Shown here in pieces: positions 49,201 through 61,700 of a DNA stretch of 64,000 nt. The stretch is from Bugulina stolonifera. Its lineage: Eukaryota; Bryozoa; Gymnolaemata; Cheilostomatida; Bugulidae. The notes beneath the pieces are model-generated. The model saw nothing but the letters and a program-made list of their open reading frames with translations. It had not been told where the DNA came from and did no database searches. The stretch covers positions 15,204,158 through 15,268,157 of the forward strand of contig OW285195.1 in NCBI GenBank assembly GCA_935421135.1. The letters are read 5' to 3'. The position numbers and the translations under genes are program-made. Every line of letters starts with the position of its first letter. The first letter of the stretch is position 1.

Positions 49201-50250
49201 AGTTGAAGTTGTAGTAGTTGAGGTTGAAGTAGTTGACGTTGTAGGCTCTATCGCAATGCTGTATGTCTGCTTGTCCGGGTCCGCTGTACAGGCTTTGAGA
49301 GCATCGGATGATGAAATTGAACATACATTGGAATTGTGGTTGAAAGCAAGGCCCATGCAACCTTCTTCGAGGCCAAAACACTTGGGGGCACATTCAGCCA
49401 GACTTCCAGCGCTTATCTCAAAGTCTACACTGTTCAAACATCGATCAGAAGCCATCTTAGACAAGTATCGTTGTTCCCGCTAAAGTTAACAATGAGAAAG
49501 TATTTTGCTGCCATAAATGTAGTTGAATTGTATATGTATATGAAAATTCAGTGTAGGTAGTAATACTATATCATTTGTATAGGACGTTTCAATGTACTTA
49601 CACTGTGTTCGACATGTACTTGCACTGTTACCTATATGTACTTTCATCGTGATCTACATGTACTTGCACTGTTACCTAGATGTACTTTCACCGTGATCTA
49701 CATGTACTTACACTGTTACCTTTAGATGTACTTTCATCGTGATCTACATGTACTTGCACTGTGTCTGACATTCACATACACTGTGTATGATATATACTTA
49801 TGCTGTGACCTATATGTACACACACTGTGACCTACATGTACATATACTGTGATCTACATGTACATATACTGTGATCTACATGTACATGTACATATTTCCA
49901 GCAGCTATTGTTGGCTGATCATTCTAGATTCAGCGACAAAATAATGTGTTTATGTTAAATATTCAGTTAGATGTTGATTCATGTATCCTAAACTACTAAA
50001 TTACCAAAGTGGGTACTCCATGTATAATATATATATATCTATACTCACAGGATTCTACATCTAGAGTTATCCTGTCCTGTAGGAGAATGCAATATTCATA
50101 ATATGAATATTGCATTACCCTACACCATAGCATAGCAAAGATAATATTATTTGTGTTGCTATACTATGCTTTAATAAAGTAACCACAGACCTTGCCCCAT
50201 GCACCAGACCCCAGCAGTACCACCAGAAAGTAGACTCCTATTTTCTCCAT
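46259..50250 (-). CDS. secreted PAN/apple-like, Thr-rich, discoidin-like protein (paralogue 2), 260 aa
   Basis: Exons: 50250-50191, 49479-49143, 48833-48730, 48106-48025, 46458-46259. Exon 1 is a signal peptide (MEKIGVYFLVVLLGSGAWGK). Exon 2 has the six-Cys PAN-like pattern (SDRCLNS; AECAPKCFGLEEGCMGLAF; NVCSISS; KACTADP) and a Thr/Ser linker. Exons 3-5 give the discoidin-like module (VHGGYGTTTNAYDGDITTKF; QLKEIILRGDSNYG; AVCCNPMSY; GANFCINEIEFYGL). Exons 3-5 are much closer to paralogue 3 than exon 2 is, so the N-terminal domain has diverged faster or the C-terminal part has been homogenised. Secreted or cell-surface recognition is inferred. It is transcribed divergently from paralogue 3. 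Confidence 0.87.
46615..47503. repeat. 28-bp minisatellite, about 32 copies
   Basis: The unit GGTATACTATTGGTGTTTAT plus TGTAATGT, with a second variant ending TGTAACGA and occasional GGCATACT. It is in the last intron of paralogue 2. The equivalent place on the other arm (about 55870-55900) has a single diverged unit, so the array arose after the inverted duplication. Confidence 0.95.
47957..48010. repeat. 12-bp repeat TTCAAGCACCTG, left-arm copy
   Basis: About 4-5 units next to the donor of exon 48106-48025. The inverted counterpart is at 54828-54915, so the repeat predates the inverted duplication. Confidence 0.85.
49600..49880. repeat. ~44-bp minisatellite rich in ACATGTAC
   Basis: The unit combines TGTACTTGCACTGTTACCTA and GATGTACTTTCATCGTGATC with CTACA. 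About four full units are followed by decayed ones ending TGATCTACATGTACATATAC. It lies in the first intron of paralogue 2. Confidence 0.8.
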
Positions 50251-50859
50251 GGCAGATGTGCTCAAGCTGTTACTTTAGCAAGTTACTTCTCATTACTGAT
50301 TGTTTCCCAGTTTTGGCAACATGGCGTCGAAGATGAACCCAAAAAAATTGGAAATCAATAATATGCTATTGCTTATGCATTTTTTCAAGCACAATATGTT
50401 AATCAGATCGGCCACCTCAGGGTCTTACACAGGGCAGCAGTTTGATATTGAATCAATACTACGCGGTCTTCGTGCCAGAAGACAATAGCAGCAAAGTTGT
50501 GCTTATTGATTGAAATCGATTTTATCGGTCCAAGAACAAAACAACAAGAATTAATAATTTATACAAGATCTCTTTTGTTCTCCTATTTGGTGTGAGAATG
50601 AGAACTAGGTAGCCAAATAATTTAAATCAAATTAAATAATAAAATTGCACATGCATGTATATTTATCTGCATGTGACAACAACGATATATAATACTTTGT
50701 ACGGTCTTAATGAAGTGACAATCGTGTAAATAAATTAAACATAAAATGGAATTGGTGATAATACAGGAAATGCCTTACCTTGTCATCCAAAGTGAATTGA
50801 GAAAATTAAGAATTATAAAACGTTGTAGTTATAAATCCACCAATACAGTGTACAAGACG

Positions 50860-50998
50860 CATTTTTTATATGTAGAGATTTATTTCCTAATATTCCGTTA
50901 CTTATCCAAGTAACATCATCAGATGATGTTACTTGGTTAGTAACGAAATATTAGGAAATAAATCTCTATATATATAAAAAATGCGTCTTGTACTACTA
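50860..50998. mobile_element. foldback (MITE-like) hairpin near the centre of the inverted duplication
   Basis: The left arm opens GTACAAGACGCATTTTTTAT and the right arm closes with the reverse complement. The inner parts pair as CTAATATTCCGTTACTTATCC / GGTTAGTAACGAAATATTAG and meet at CATCATCAGATGATG. The arms are about 68 bp with few mismatches. Confidence 0.9.
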
Positions 50999-51228
50999 TT
51001 CATCATTAAAATTATCCCACACTAACATTTTTCAGCTAATACAGTAGTTGGAAAATAGTACAGTAATAAAAAAGTTGTGCAATCAAAAACATAACCGTTT
51101 GAAATCCAAGCCTGCTAATGTGAGCAATAGCAACTAACCTTACTTTGCTCAAACTTTCGACTATTATTTGAAAATATTGCATGTGTAGTTTGAATTTACA
51201 TGTAAACTTAAATAATATTCTATCATAC

Positions 51229-51615
51229 ATGTAAATCTATTATCATACACGTAAGCCTATATTATCATACACGTAAGCCTATATTATCATACACGTAAGC
51301 CTATTATTACCATACATGTAAGCCTATATTATCATACATGTAAGCCTATATTATCATACATGTAAGCCTATATTATCATACATGTAAATCTATTATCATA
51401 CATGTAAGCCTATATTATCATACATGTAAGCCTATATTATCATGCATGTAAATCTATTATCATGCATGTAAATCTATTATCATACATGTAAGCCTATATT
51501 ATCATACATGTAAGCCGATATTATCATACATGTAAGCCTATATTATCATACATGTAAGCCTATATTATCATACATGTAAGCCTATATATTATCATACATG
51601 TAAGCCTATATTATC
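51229..51615. repeat. ~19-21-bp minisatellite TATCATACATGTAAGCCTAT
   Basis: About 19 units with length variants (AAATCTAT, AAGCCTAT, AAGCCTATAT), in the space between the divergent paralogues 2 and 3. Every unit contains ACATGT or a close variant. Confidence 0.9.
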
Positions 51616-51962
51616 ATTTATGTTTAACTTTGAAAACTCGACTCCTTCGATAAGATTTAATCATTTTTTCTTTATCATTCACTCCCAAACAGGGATCTTC
51701 TGCAGTGACCTTCTTAGTCAATCGATCTCCTCTAGAAATCAATATAACAATATTTTAATTGGGCAGATTTGTAACAATAGCTAAGATATCAAAGAGATCA
51801 ATGCAAGCTATTGTTATTGTACCAACAAAAATAGCGCTGAAACTAATACATTTACGTCATGGTATTGATCAGTGTCAGTCATCCCGAGTTGTCCGCCATT
51901 GAGGAGGAATCTGTGATCACCTTATCACTGCTCAGCCTGGGCATCTCTTCTTCAACTACATC

Positions 51963-54900
51963 ATGCTTGGCCGCCACTCGCTGCTGCTGTCACTTTTGCT
52001 GCTGTCACTTTTGCTCCTAACATGTGTCCAGGTAGGTAGATATTTGTGTTCCGACATATCTATTCCTTCAGTCGTATATGTATGCATTGCTTGCACTTAC
52101 AAGTAATTTGTATTAATGTCTTCCTTTCGGTCTGCCAGGTTCAGCACCACTAGACTTCATGTATAGTGTATAATATGCATTGTTGATGTATCCAAGCTCT
52201 ATAACAAAAAATATTGAGATGTACTCTTAGCAACCTTTAAATCACCTTGACCCATAATCCATATCCTTGACGATTGAATAAATTAGTTATGGTGAAATCT
52301 ACCACACGCCATCATATCCTACCTAAGGGTTGCCTTTTTTCTTTAGGCAAAAGACATGGGGCAGCATTTGAAAATTCGAAAGGCAGAGAATTGTGTAAAG
52401 TTTGTGGACAAGACATTTGCTGGAATACCCACACTGAGTAAGTGCATGCCCAAGTGCCTAGAGCTAGAGGAACCTTGCCGGGGAATCTCCTACATCGCTG
52501 ATGCACAAGAATGTCGAGTTTCCGAAGAGCACAGAGTTGAACCATGTGGAGGAGGAGTCGTTGCAGAAACCTACACAGCCTACGAAGAAGTAGACTTGTC
52601 AAGTACCACCAGTACCACCACCACCACAACCACCACCACCACCACCAAGCCACCAACAACAACGCCACTTTTATTACAAACTATCGGTGAGATTGACCAA
52701 TCAGATGTAGTTGGTGAAAATGATGATGTGTCACAGCTGTTTAGGGTTGGAATATCGTTGCTCATGAGTAGCTGTTTGCATTACTTTCTGTCGAAACCTC
52801 ACTACCAAAGTCATGCACTTACAGCTCAGATAATATACCCTGGTTCATGTACATGTACATGTATAAATATATACGATAAAATATGACCAATAAACAAATG
52901 TAGCATATAGCACGTGAAGCAATGCAAAAATATCTACAGTACAAATGTGCACTGGTATATTGTCAAGCAATTGCAGACATATCAGTTTGATTTGCATCAC
53001 CCACAGATTCTTTAATCTACAGCCATGTCAGTTATAAATTTGGTTCAGCCCACAACTTCTGGCTAAATCATCTGCCTCACATTCACTTAATAATGGTATG
53101 CATGTATTTATAAACCTATCATAGATATTACCACCATTATCGTGTATTTCCAACTTTTGCTATTATACAGCTTCGATCATCGACTATAGTAAAATACACG
53201 GTGGATATGGAACGAAGACCAATGCATATGATGGTGAGATAGGTACTAAATTCTGTGTCAAGTCAATTAGTAAGGTAAGAGGCTACTACAGCTCCTGAAT
53301 ATCTTTCCTCAGTTCATCTACTCCGCCTACTTTAAGATTGCCAGTCACAGTGAAGTAGATTTACATTTGAAACGATTTACATAAGAACACTGTTCAAAGC
53401 TCATTATTGTAATTGGTAGTGTCAATTTCCTGTTTAGGAATGTGGGCTATCCCAGGATAGCCCACATTCCTAAACACTATCACGTGTTGGCTCCATTTTT
53501 CTAATCATTAGGCATATTCGGATATTGCACCGTGCAAGTTTATAAATAGCAATCTACAGGAATAATAATTCATTTTATTCAATAACATAGCGCTATCTGT
53601 AACGCTAGCAAAGTTAATAGAATTAATAAGCTGTTCCACGGGTATCTACACCAATAGGATCGCGCAAAACCTGACCTAATAAACGACCTAGTTCAAAGTA
53701 GTTGGGCGGCAACGAAAAATTACCGATAAAACAATGGAGTCTTCTCAAGCTTGACGAAAAAATTGTCCTGAGATTGGCTAGAATTACCTGTAACGCTAGC
53801 CCACTATTTTCAGGATACATGATGTTTATACCAATAGCATCAATAGAAGAGGCAAGCATTTAGAGGAACTTAAATATAAGAAAAAGGCTCAAAAAATTTG
53901 AGCCATCCTACTGAGGACGTGGTCTGGACTACTTATGCCTCATGTACACTAAAGATGATACAAGTACGCTTTCTGTGCAGACTGTCAACTACTGCAGCCG
54001 ACCTATATTTCTATATCCTAAGCGTTTGACCACAGGTTGGGCACCCATTAAAGGGCAACGGTTTGCCAATTTTGGTGAGGGAACCACAGCAAATGACTAT
54101 GTGCATCATTTACTGGATAAATTTGGTATGTAGGAACTTTGACGCTAGGTTAGGCGCTAGGTTAGGCGCTAGGTTAGGCGCTAGGTTAGGCGCTAGGTTA
54201 GGCGCTAGGTTAGGCGCTAGGTTAGGCGCTAGGTTAGGCGTGCCTGGTAATAATATTTTATTGTAAACAAGGGGAAGCCCCTTCAAATCAAGCATTAGTC
54301 ATGCCTGACCGCTAAAGCTGTGTTCGACATTAAAAGCAGTCTTATATGAACTAGTACAGTTTCTGAAAACGCCTCTTGTCCTCTAGCCTAAATATTGTCA
54401 CACAATAGTCTACTTTACCGCCCTAAACTGGAACAATGCACCATTTCACTTCTGGGCAGCACTGATACCAACACTTTGCTCAGGTTTGCTTGCCAGGCTA
54501 AATTTATCAGTAAGCATCAATGGGAGTTATTTTCATAGCTTTACACAGTTGATTAATAAATAGCTTATTCTATGAAATAAGCAGAAAGAAAATACCTTAC
54601 CATAGCCATGCCACTCCACCGTTGTCTGAAGCCTCAGCTCTTGTGTGATTCCCAGACTGTGTTCTGCCTGTCCTGCTTGTCATGACCATTCAATACAAAA
54701 TAATGTTTCAATGTAATGCTATTTTGTAGAGCTCATATGCTTTTGTCAAAATAGAGTTGACATCTGTTACGCAACTGAAGGAGATCATACTCAGAGGTGA
54801 CACTAACTATGGTGAGTAAAATACATGAACAGGTGCTTGAATAGGTGCTTGAACAGGGGCTTGAACAGGTGCTTGAACAGGTGCTTGAACAGGTGCTTGA

Positions 54901-56264
54901 ACAGGTGCTTGAACTATACTGCTAGATTGAATCTGGTATAAAATCTGCTTCTCATACATTTGCTAACAGTTTCTCCTATAATCGTATACGCTTGACATTA
55001 TTATAGAACTCATAGTCAAATGTTTTGCCGATTTTGCTTTATTTTATTATATTTAAATGTGTTGTCACTTTCTCATTAAACTATAAACAATAAAACTGAG
55101 AGTAGCTCTGCCGAGATACAGCTATGTACATGTAGGTATAAAATAAGATGTTTTCCGGTTATCTTTCAGATTGCAAATTTGCAAGGCATCATTTCATAGG
55201 GTGTTGTTAGTGGGCTTGACTGTTTTTATACGTTTTTTATTCAAGGAATTTGTCTTTTGAGTGGTCAGAGACTTAATAGTAATAATAATAATATCTGTGG
55301 TACTAAACACAATTCTTTAACGTGGCTGCCCAATAGCAGAGCTAATCAAGGGGCCACCAGGGCTCCTAGAACTGGATATTATTATAGTTCGAGATGGGAC
55401 GGGACGAAAACCTCCAGGTCATTGGCAGGACTCGAACCCACATCCTTGCAGATAATTTGCGTTATTGCTGCAAGACCAGAGTGACTAGCGCTAGACCATT
55501 CGGCTACCAACACCAACACTTGTTTCATGAGGATACCTACTCAAAAGACAAACTACTCGCATAAAAAATATCGTATATAAAAAAGGGCCAAGCCCCCCTA
55601 ACACCCCGTATATAGCAAGGTGGCCTTAACATGAGGGGTGCCTTGTGTGCAGTTGGCTCAGAGCATGTCTACTGCTCACTCGTGAAACTTCTTTTTTGGG
55701 GTTGCTGAGCTGGTGTAGTGGTAATGTGTGTTTGCATGTACCACAATGTTGTATATAAGTATATATACTTCACTTCTAGTTCTACACTTCTAGTTCTACA
55801 CTTCTAAATTGAAAGGTGACAATTTGTTGAGGGGGTTCCTGTGAGCCCAGGGAGCTCCATCAAAAGAAGACTAACCTCGTTATAATAAACACCAGTGAGA
55901 CACCGCGTTGCCATAATTGAGAATTCGATCTAATAACTGCTGGGGAAATGTATGAGAATGGGGCTGAACTAAAGCAGGACAGCTAACTACGTAAGTACAT
56001 TGCATTTGCCTTGGTTAAAACAAATTTTCAATGTTGGTCACCTGAGAATATTCTTTTCTTGCAGCGACTGGCCTCTCAAAGTTGAGAGTCAATGTTGGAC
56101 TTAGTTCCACTCCAAACATGTTCCGATGGGAGTATGGTGCCGTTTGTTGTAATCCAATGAGTTATACAGTAGATACACCAATGGAGGCTAAAGTTGTTTA
56201 TATCGTAAAGAAGATTCAAAATTCAAACTTCTGCATTAATGAAATTGAGCTCTATGGAGTATAA
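51963..56264 (+). CDS. secreted PAN/apple-like, Thr-rich, discoidin-like protein (paralogue 3), 264 aa
   Basis: Exons: 51963-52031, 52347-52686, 53171-53274, 54730-54811, 56065-56264. The signal peptide is strongly Leu-rich (MLGRHSLLLSLLLLSLLLLT, then CVQ). Exon 2 carries the six-Cys PAN-like pattern (AENCVKF; SKCMPKCLELEEPCRGISY; QECRVSE; VEPCGGG) and a Thr-rich linker. Exons 3-5 form the discoidin-like module (IHGGYGTKTNAYDGEIGTKF; QLKEIILRGDTNYG; AVCCNPMSY; NSNFCINEIELYGV). Exon sizes 3-5 (104, 82, 200 nt) equal those of paralogue 2 on the opposite strand. All splice sites are intact, so both arms seem functional. Extracellular binding function is inferred from the domains. Confidence 0.87.
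53510..54375. mobile_element. 866-bp insertion with imperfect TIRs, present on one arm only
   Basis: On the left arm the sequence reads CTAATCATTGTCCTCTAGCC without interruption. Here the same site is split after CTAATCATT. The ends are imperfect inverted repeats (AGGCATATTCGGATATTGCA against AGGCGTTTTCAGAAACTGTA). Inside are a minus-strand 78-codon frame (53623-53859), a plus-strand 63-codon frame (53942-54133), a hairpin (GGCTCAAAAAATTTGAGCC) and a 12-bp repeat. No protein family is recognised. A non-autonomous DNA element is likely. Confidence 0.65.
54143..54240. repeat. 12-bp repeat GCGCTAGGTTAG, about 8 copies
   Basis: Perfect 12-bp tandem repeats inside the 866-bp insertion. They are open on both strands, giving Gly-Ala-Arg-Leu and Asn-Leu-Ala-Pro repeats that I take to be artefacts. 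Confidence 0.95.
54828..54915. repeat. 12-bp repeat CAGGTGCTTGAA, right-arm copy
   Basis: About seven units just after the donor of exon 54730-54811; the inverted counterpart of 47957-48010. Copy number differs between the arms. Confidence 0.85.
55300..55512 (-). mobile_element. tRNA-derived SINE, second copy
   Basis: On the minus strand, GGTAGCCGAATGGTCTAGCG (A box) is followed by TGTGGGTTCGAGTCCTGCC (B box) and the same tail as 39775-40010 (TGGGCAGCCACGTTAAAG). Absent from the left arm of the inverted duplication, so it inserted afterwards. Confidence 0.85.
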
Positions 56265-57480
56265 GAAGCCTGTGTGTCTTCTATCTTGCTTAGGTGGGAC
56301 AGTGTACCCCCTCCCCATACGCAGCATCTCACCTGATTGCACAGAAATTAGTACTAACAGTAAAATTATTTGAGACAATGCAAAACAGAAAACAGTAATA
56401 ATATAACGATTGTGTCTGATAATATCCGAGGTTTAGATGGTAAAATGTTACCCATACTTGTCAAGTAAACAAATAAAAAACGTTGAAAGCTGACCGGCAT
56501 GATATGACCTTAAGAATACAAGATGACTTGTAACTGTCTTATTATGTGTATTACTTATTTTTAATACTATGTATGGAATTTATACAGTAATACAGTAATA
56601 CAGTAATACATTATGAATCTTAACATTTTGTACATGTAATACTTTATTTTTCTACAATTTTCTTTTAAAATAGTATTTATTGACTGAAGTCTATTTTAGA
56701 CTCGTAACCATGATTGTATGTGTGTAGCACTTCTAACCTAAAATCAGTTTGTGGTATTTATTTACAATAGTAACTATTATTATTTTACAGTGCTTTTTTC
56801 TGTTATAATTAAATAAAATCTGCAGTTCACTGCTAGTTCTGCAAGTGGTTATTATTACATTACCAAATATTACAAATAGTACAGCCACCATGTTTAGTGT
56901 GCATGCCCTCAGGAATGCCTTAGGTTAAGTTAGCTCGAGATTCTAAGTTACCTTTGCTGAGCCTTTGCTCTACAGTCAACTGCTGACAGTCTAAGCTCCA
57001 AGCAGAAGTCATTCTGAATATTGGCTGGCGTAGGTTTGGCTACGCCCATTTTGCCATAATGACTACAAATATAGAAAGTACTAGATTTATCAAACTAAAC
57101 CAATAACTTTTAGATCTAATTATGAAATGTTGCATCATGCAACATTATCATATTAAAACATGGCCGAGACAAAAGCATTCCAGGCCCCCGACGAATGATC
57201 TTACCATTGCATCTACAAGCATTAGACTCTAGGTGACTAGTATAAGCCCCTAACTTGGCTATAGTGTGATATGTGCAGTACTGGGCAGTAAATAAGATAG
57301 CCTTTGCTCCATCTAAAAACTAAAATAACTAAAGTTGATTTCCAATTTGTTTACTTTTTAGGCACCTTCACAATGTTAAAACTCAATCTCTATATATTAA
57401 AGTAGTATACACTACTAGACTTAGATCTGGCTAAGTTCTCAAAACTGTATCTACTAAAATAATGGGCTTGAGACGCCCTA

Positions 57481-58786
57481 CCCGCATATTTATAATTTGG
57501 TATCATGCATGATTCGTCTTGACCCCCACAGAATAAATTTAATAAATTAACATAACTTTTTATTTGGTTAACTTTGACTACCTTATCTTGTGCCTTAGGA
57601 ATCTGAAAGTATTGGGCTATATGTATTCAGGAAACCAAGAGTTTGAAATTATGTTTGGAAATTGGAGGTAGAGGAGTGAATATACACTATATTATATAAA
57701 ATTTAGATATATACACTATATTATATAACATTCATATATATACTATTATATAACATTTATATATAATATACACTATATTAAATAACATTCATATATATAC
57801 ACTATATTATATAACATTTGACAACGACGTCAGGTAACATCAGTAAAGAATTCTATCTCTGTCAGCGAGGGTATGGTTGGAAAATTTTTTACTCCAGCTA
57901 TAGAATGACCTGAGCCGACGACTGCATGATAAGGCAAGCACACAAAAATAATCACGATATTCTTTCATGGGTCACAATTTTCTTTCATTTTATTCTTTTG
58001 TTTGTTAGCGAATAGAAAATTATTGAAAATATTTTAATAGGTGAACTGGAAGGTAACTGATGTATGAAATACACTTACAAACATATCTACAGTATGCCAT
58101 GCCATGTCTAAATAGCTATAATCTAAAACCTTTAATCTGCGGGTGCATTCAATCATCACCCAGCCCACCAACATTTCAGTCTAGCTCTTAGGCTAAATTT
58201 ACCACATGTTGTGTCGTGCTATAGATAAGCAAGGCATGTACCATCTCCTTGCTTAGACGTAATGCCATCACTACTTATTCAGTCACACATGTTCGTTCTC
58301 TTCCAGTCTTGGGCAAAGTTCTGACTAGACCTGCTAACCATCTTCAATACCAATATCACACTTATACGCTTTCTGTAGTAGTAACTTTATACCAAACCTG
58401 CCAAACGAACTATTAATAAAGAAACCAAAGAAACCAAAGTAGCCAAATCACCACTCACGTTTAATGGCAACTGTAGGTGCAAGTGGGATACAGTTTCTCT
58501 TCACAAGAGATATGCTACCGCTTCCTAAGCGGTTACCACGGCAACAAACAAGAGAGAGTTCAAAGTTCTAGGGGGGGGGGGGGGAGAACTGCGTCATCTG
58601 ACCCATAAATCTCTGTGTCTGTGTTTCCTGTTGACAGGTATGTGTATATTAATTTCATTAAGTTGGCACATCTGTATATAACAACTTGATGGGTAGTTGG
58701 TAGGTTCCCCTATGGTCTGAGATCAGCAGTGGTGTATTTAATTTCCTCTTAGAGACTGAGCTGTCCACTTCTAACAGAGAAGTAGA
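57481..58786. other. intergenic and presumed promoter of the metalloprotease gene
   Basis: Holds an AT-rich repeat of ATATACACTATATTATATAACATT type (about 57680-57815) and a G run at 58571-58584. No gene is recognised. The sequence just upstream of the ATG at 58787 has no clear TATA box. Confidence 0.55.
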
Positions 58787-61700
58787 ATGGCTAAAGCGCT
58801 TCTCCTAGCTGTGTTGGTATCTCTAAGCGCCTGCATTCAGGTAAGGAATATTTCATCCAATCATTTATTTAATATTCTAAACATTATTACATCTCAATAT
58901 TATTTCTACCGCTACATTTAGTAGAATTAGTAGCAGTTTGTAAATTACAATACATCCATGTAGGCCTACATGTGTGTTGTGTAACGTGTAATGTTATTTT
59001 GCTTAACTTGTTGGTGAATCAAACTACAGAATTCTAGTGTGAAACATGGCGTGATTTCGAACATTAAATGTGTATCGAGCAAAGACGGGCTTAACTAGTC
59101 CAATGAGACACACACAGACTCCCCCAGCCTGACGAAATTATATCTATGTGAAAATGATGATTAGAGGACAACTCTCATACGGTTTTAGTGCATATATTTT
59201 ATAGAAAACCCGCATATTTAGAAATATAGCTTGAAAAATGTAAACAGTTGTTCTGCTAGTCCTTGAAATATATGTTTAAGTGAAATTAAGCACCCTTAAT
59301 ACTCTAGAAACAACATTGCAATGCTCAGTGACATGCGTGACATGCGTAGTGATGTACACTATGTTGCCTTGAAACACAATATTATATGTACATGTATTTT
59401 GCTTCTGTCTGTTTTAGGCTACTCCCAGTGCAGCGACCATATTAGGTAAGGACAACCCTACTGGTTCTTGTAATTGTTATCACTGCATAACGATCACTTA
59501 TAGTATTACACTTTGTTCTGCTCAGTCATGATAATATCACATGTACATGTATTTGCAATAAAAATGCACTTTTAACCAGAAAATTGTTCTGCTATTTTAA
59601 CAATTTTTAACCATCATAATTATAAATATAGCGCTCTATTTCCACTTTAGATGAGTCGGTCGTTGATGTGGTGGAAGTACCAACCTTGAAACGAAATGAA
59701 GGAGAGAGGAAGTATAAGCTAAATGCATTCGGTCAAGAGATTGACCTTGACCTGAAGAGAACGGATGGTCTTCTGCCTGATACACTTCCTGTTCATGTCT
59801 ATGGAGAGGATGAAAATGGTAACCCTACTGTGGATGATTGGACGCACAACGTAAGTTACTATACACGTACACGTACACGTACACGTACACCTACAGCTAC
59901 AGCTACAGCACCAGCTACGCGTCTCATATGAATACAATCATGTAGTTCAGATATTTCATATTAGCCAGGAACTCGTCATACAACCATGTACATAAATGAT
60001 GTATTTTTTAGCAAGGAATTATTTTTGAACAGTCAGAGACTTGCTTCAAATCCATGAAAATACCAGTCTCTGACCGGAGTTTGAACCCGGGCTTCCACGT
60101 GGAAGCCCGGGTTCAAACTCCGGTTAGAGACTGGTATTTTCATGGATTTGAAGCAAGTCTCTGACTGTTCAAAGATAATTCCTTGCTAAAAAGTGCATCA
60201 TATAAATATATGAACAAATGGCCAAACCCCCTAACATGTACATACATAGATACATGTACATGTACATACCTATATCATTATACCCTGTAGTTGGTACTAG
60301 TTACAGCAGCCAATTTTTAGCAGGTGTTACCTAGTACTCATTTGGCAGGTGCTGCCTAGTGTTTATTTGACTGGTGTTTGAGCTCAGTCATCTAAGGCTG
60401 GGTGAGCTATCTGATCGGGTAACCGTTATGATGTTGTGAGCAAAGGATAACAGTACTAGCAATAGTACTGTTACTAGTACTGTTACTAGTACTGGTACTC
60501 TAGTGACAGTACTAGTAATAGTACTAGTAGTAGTGCTCGACTATTGCTAGTAATAATAACGAGGAAGACGCACTAGCTAAGCTGGTGAGTTTAGTTGTTT
60601 TCTTTTACAGACTAATTCCTTCCAACAACTTTATTCTGATAAGAACTCTGGGGCTTCACTGATGGTTGAAGAGGTAGAAGGGGAAACCAAGATGGTACGT
60701 AGGCTTACAGTTGTCTCTTCACAGTGTAGCACTTACTCTCAACTGTAATATGTAATACTCTAGCCCAAGTACATTAAGAGCATTGAACTACACATGTGCA
60801 TGGCAGAAAAGTTTCATCTTGAGTTTTAGTATTTCCTGTCAGTTTCTGTGTGTTCGTTGACTTTCTGATAACCTTGAGTTCCGTTAGATTAGAAGGGAAG
60901 TATGGGAAATTTAACAGCTGTTACATTGACGTCATTTGGGTTTGCCAGGGTATTATCTCATAGGCTAGATTGGTCAAATCATATGGCTGTATGTGATGTG
61001 GGTGGCCATGGTCACCCACATCACATACAGTGTGTACACTTTTTGTGCCATGCTATCAAAGATGCTAAAAAGTAATGTATGGAAACGTAACACCTCTAAG
61101 CCTCGGCAAAATGAAGAGTCAAAGCGGTCTTATGTTCCCAAGCTGAGTGTCTACATTATTTACAACAAGCCAAGTGTGTTATCTCTCCCCATCTGTGTTC
61201 TAGACTGGTATGATCGGAGATGATTTGATCATTGAGCCAATCATAGACATTGCGCTTTCAGACGATGAAAAGTTGTCGGTAGAGAAAAGGGAAGTACAGC
61301 ATGTTCGTCATGTTATTTACAAAGTCAAGAAGCAAGTTGAAGAAGCAACAACTGATGACTACGGTAGGATTTGCCCAGAACAATATAGTTATAAACTTGC
61401 TGGATCTCTTCTGCTTTACAAAGTGCTGTAACTGTTGTTCTCTCAAAAGTTTTTGCTATATTCAATTCTACACATATTTATAGGTTTCATAACCCCAAAT
61501 TGGAGCAGACGCTTTACAAACTGCTACATTACTTATAAGTAGAACCCTCGGGCAACAATTACAGTGCCACACACGCAAATATGACTACAGGATATATACA
61601 TTGTATACACGCATCTGCACACATCTATTACTTATTTTATAAATCTATGGTTAAAGGTTTCTCTAAATACAGTGTATATGTTGAATTTGTAGTCCCAACC

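Larger units (their letters stand above)
53280..57480. repeat. right arm of the large inverted duplication
   Basis: Reverse-complement homology to 45060-48720 (see there). Arm-specific additions are the insertion 53510-54375 and the SINE 55300-55512. Confidence 0.85.

Noticed and set aside
52312..52765. Trp-rich or Val-rich minus-strand frames
   Set aside because: Antisense shadow of the Thr-rich linker exon of paralogue 3.
54140..54240. Telomere-like TTAGGC repeats
   Set aside because: TTAGGC occurs only as part of the 12-bp unit and the array is internal to an insertion.
54063..54295. Coding frames with Gly-Ala-Arg-Leu or Asn-Leu-Ala-Pro repeats
   Set aside because: They are just the 12-bp repeat read on either strand.
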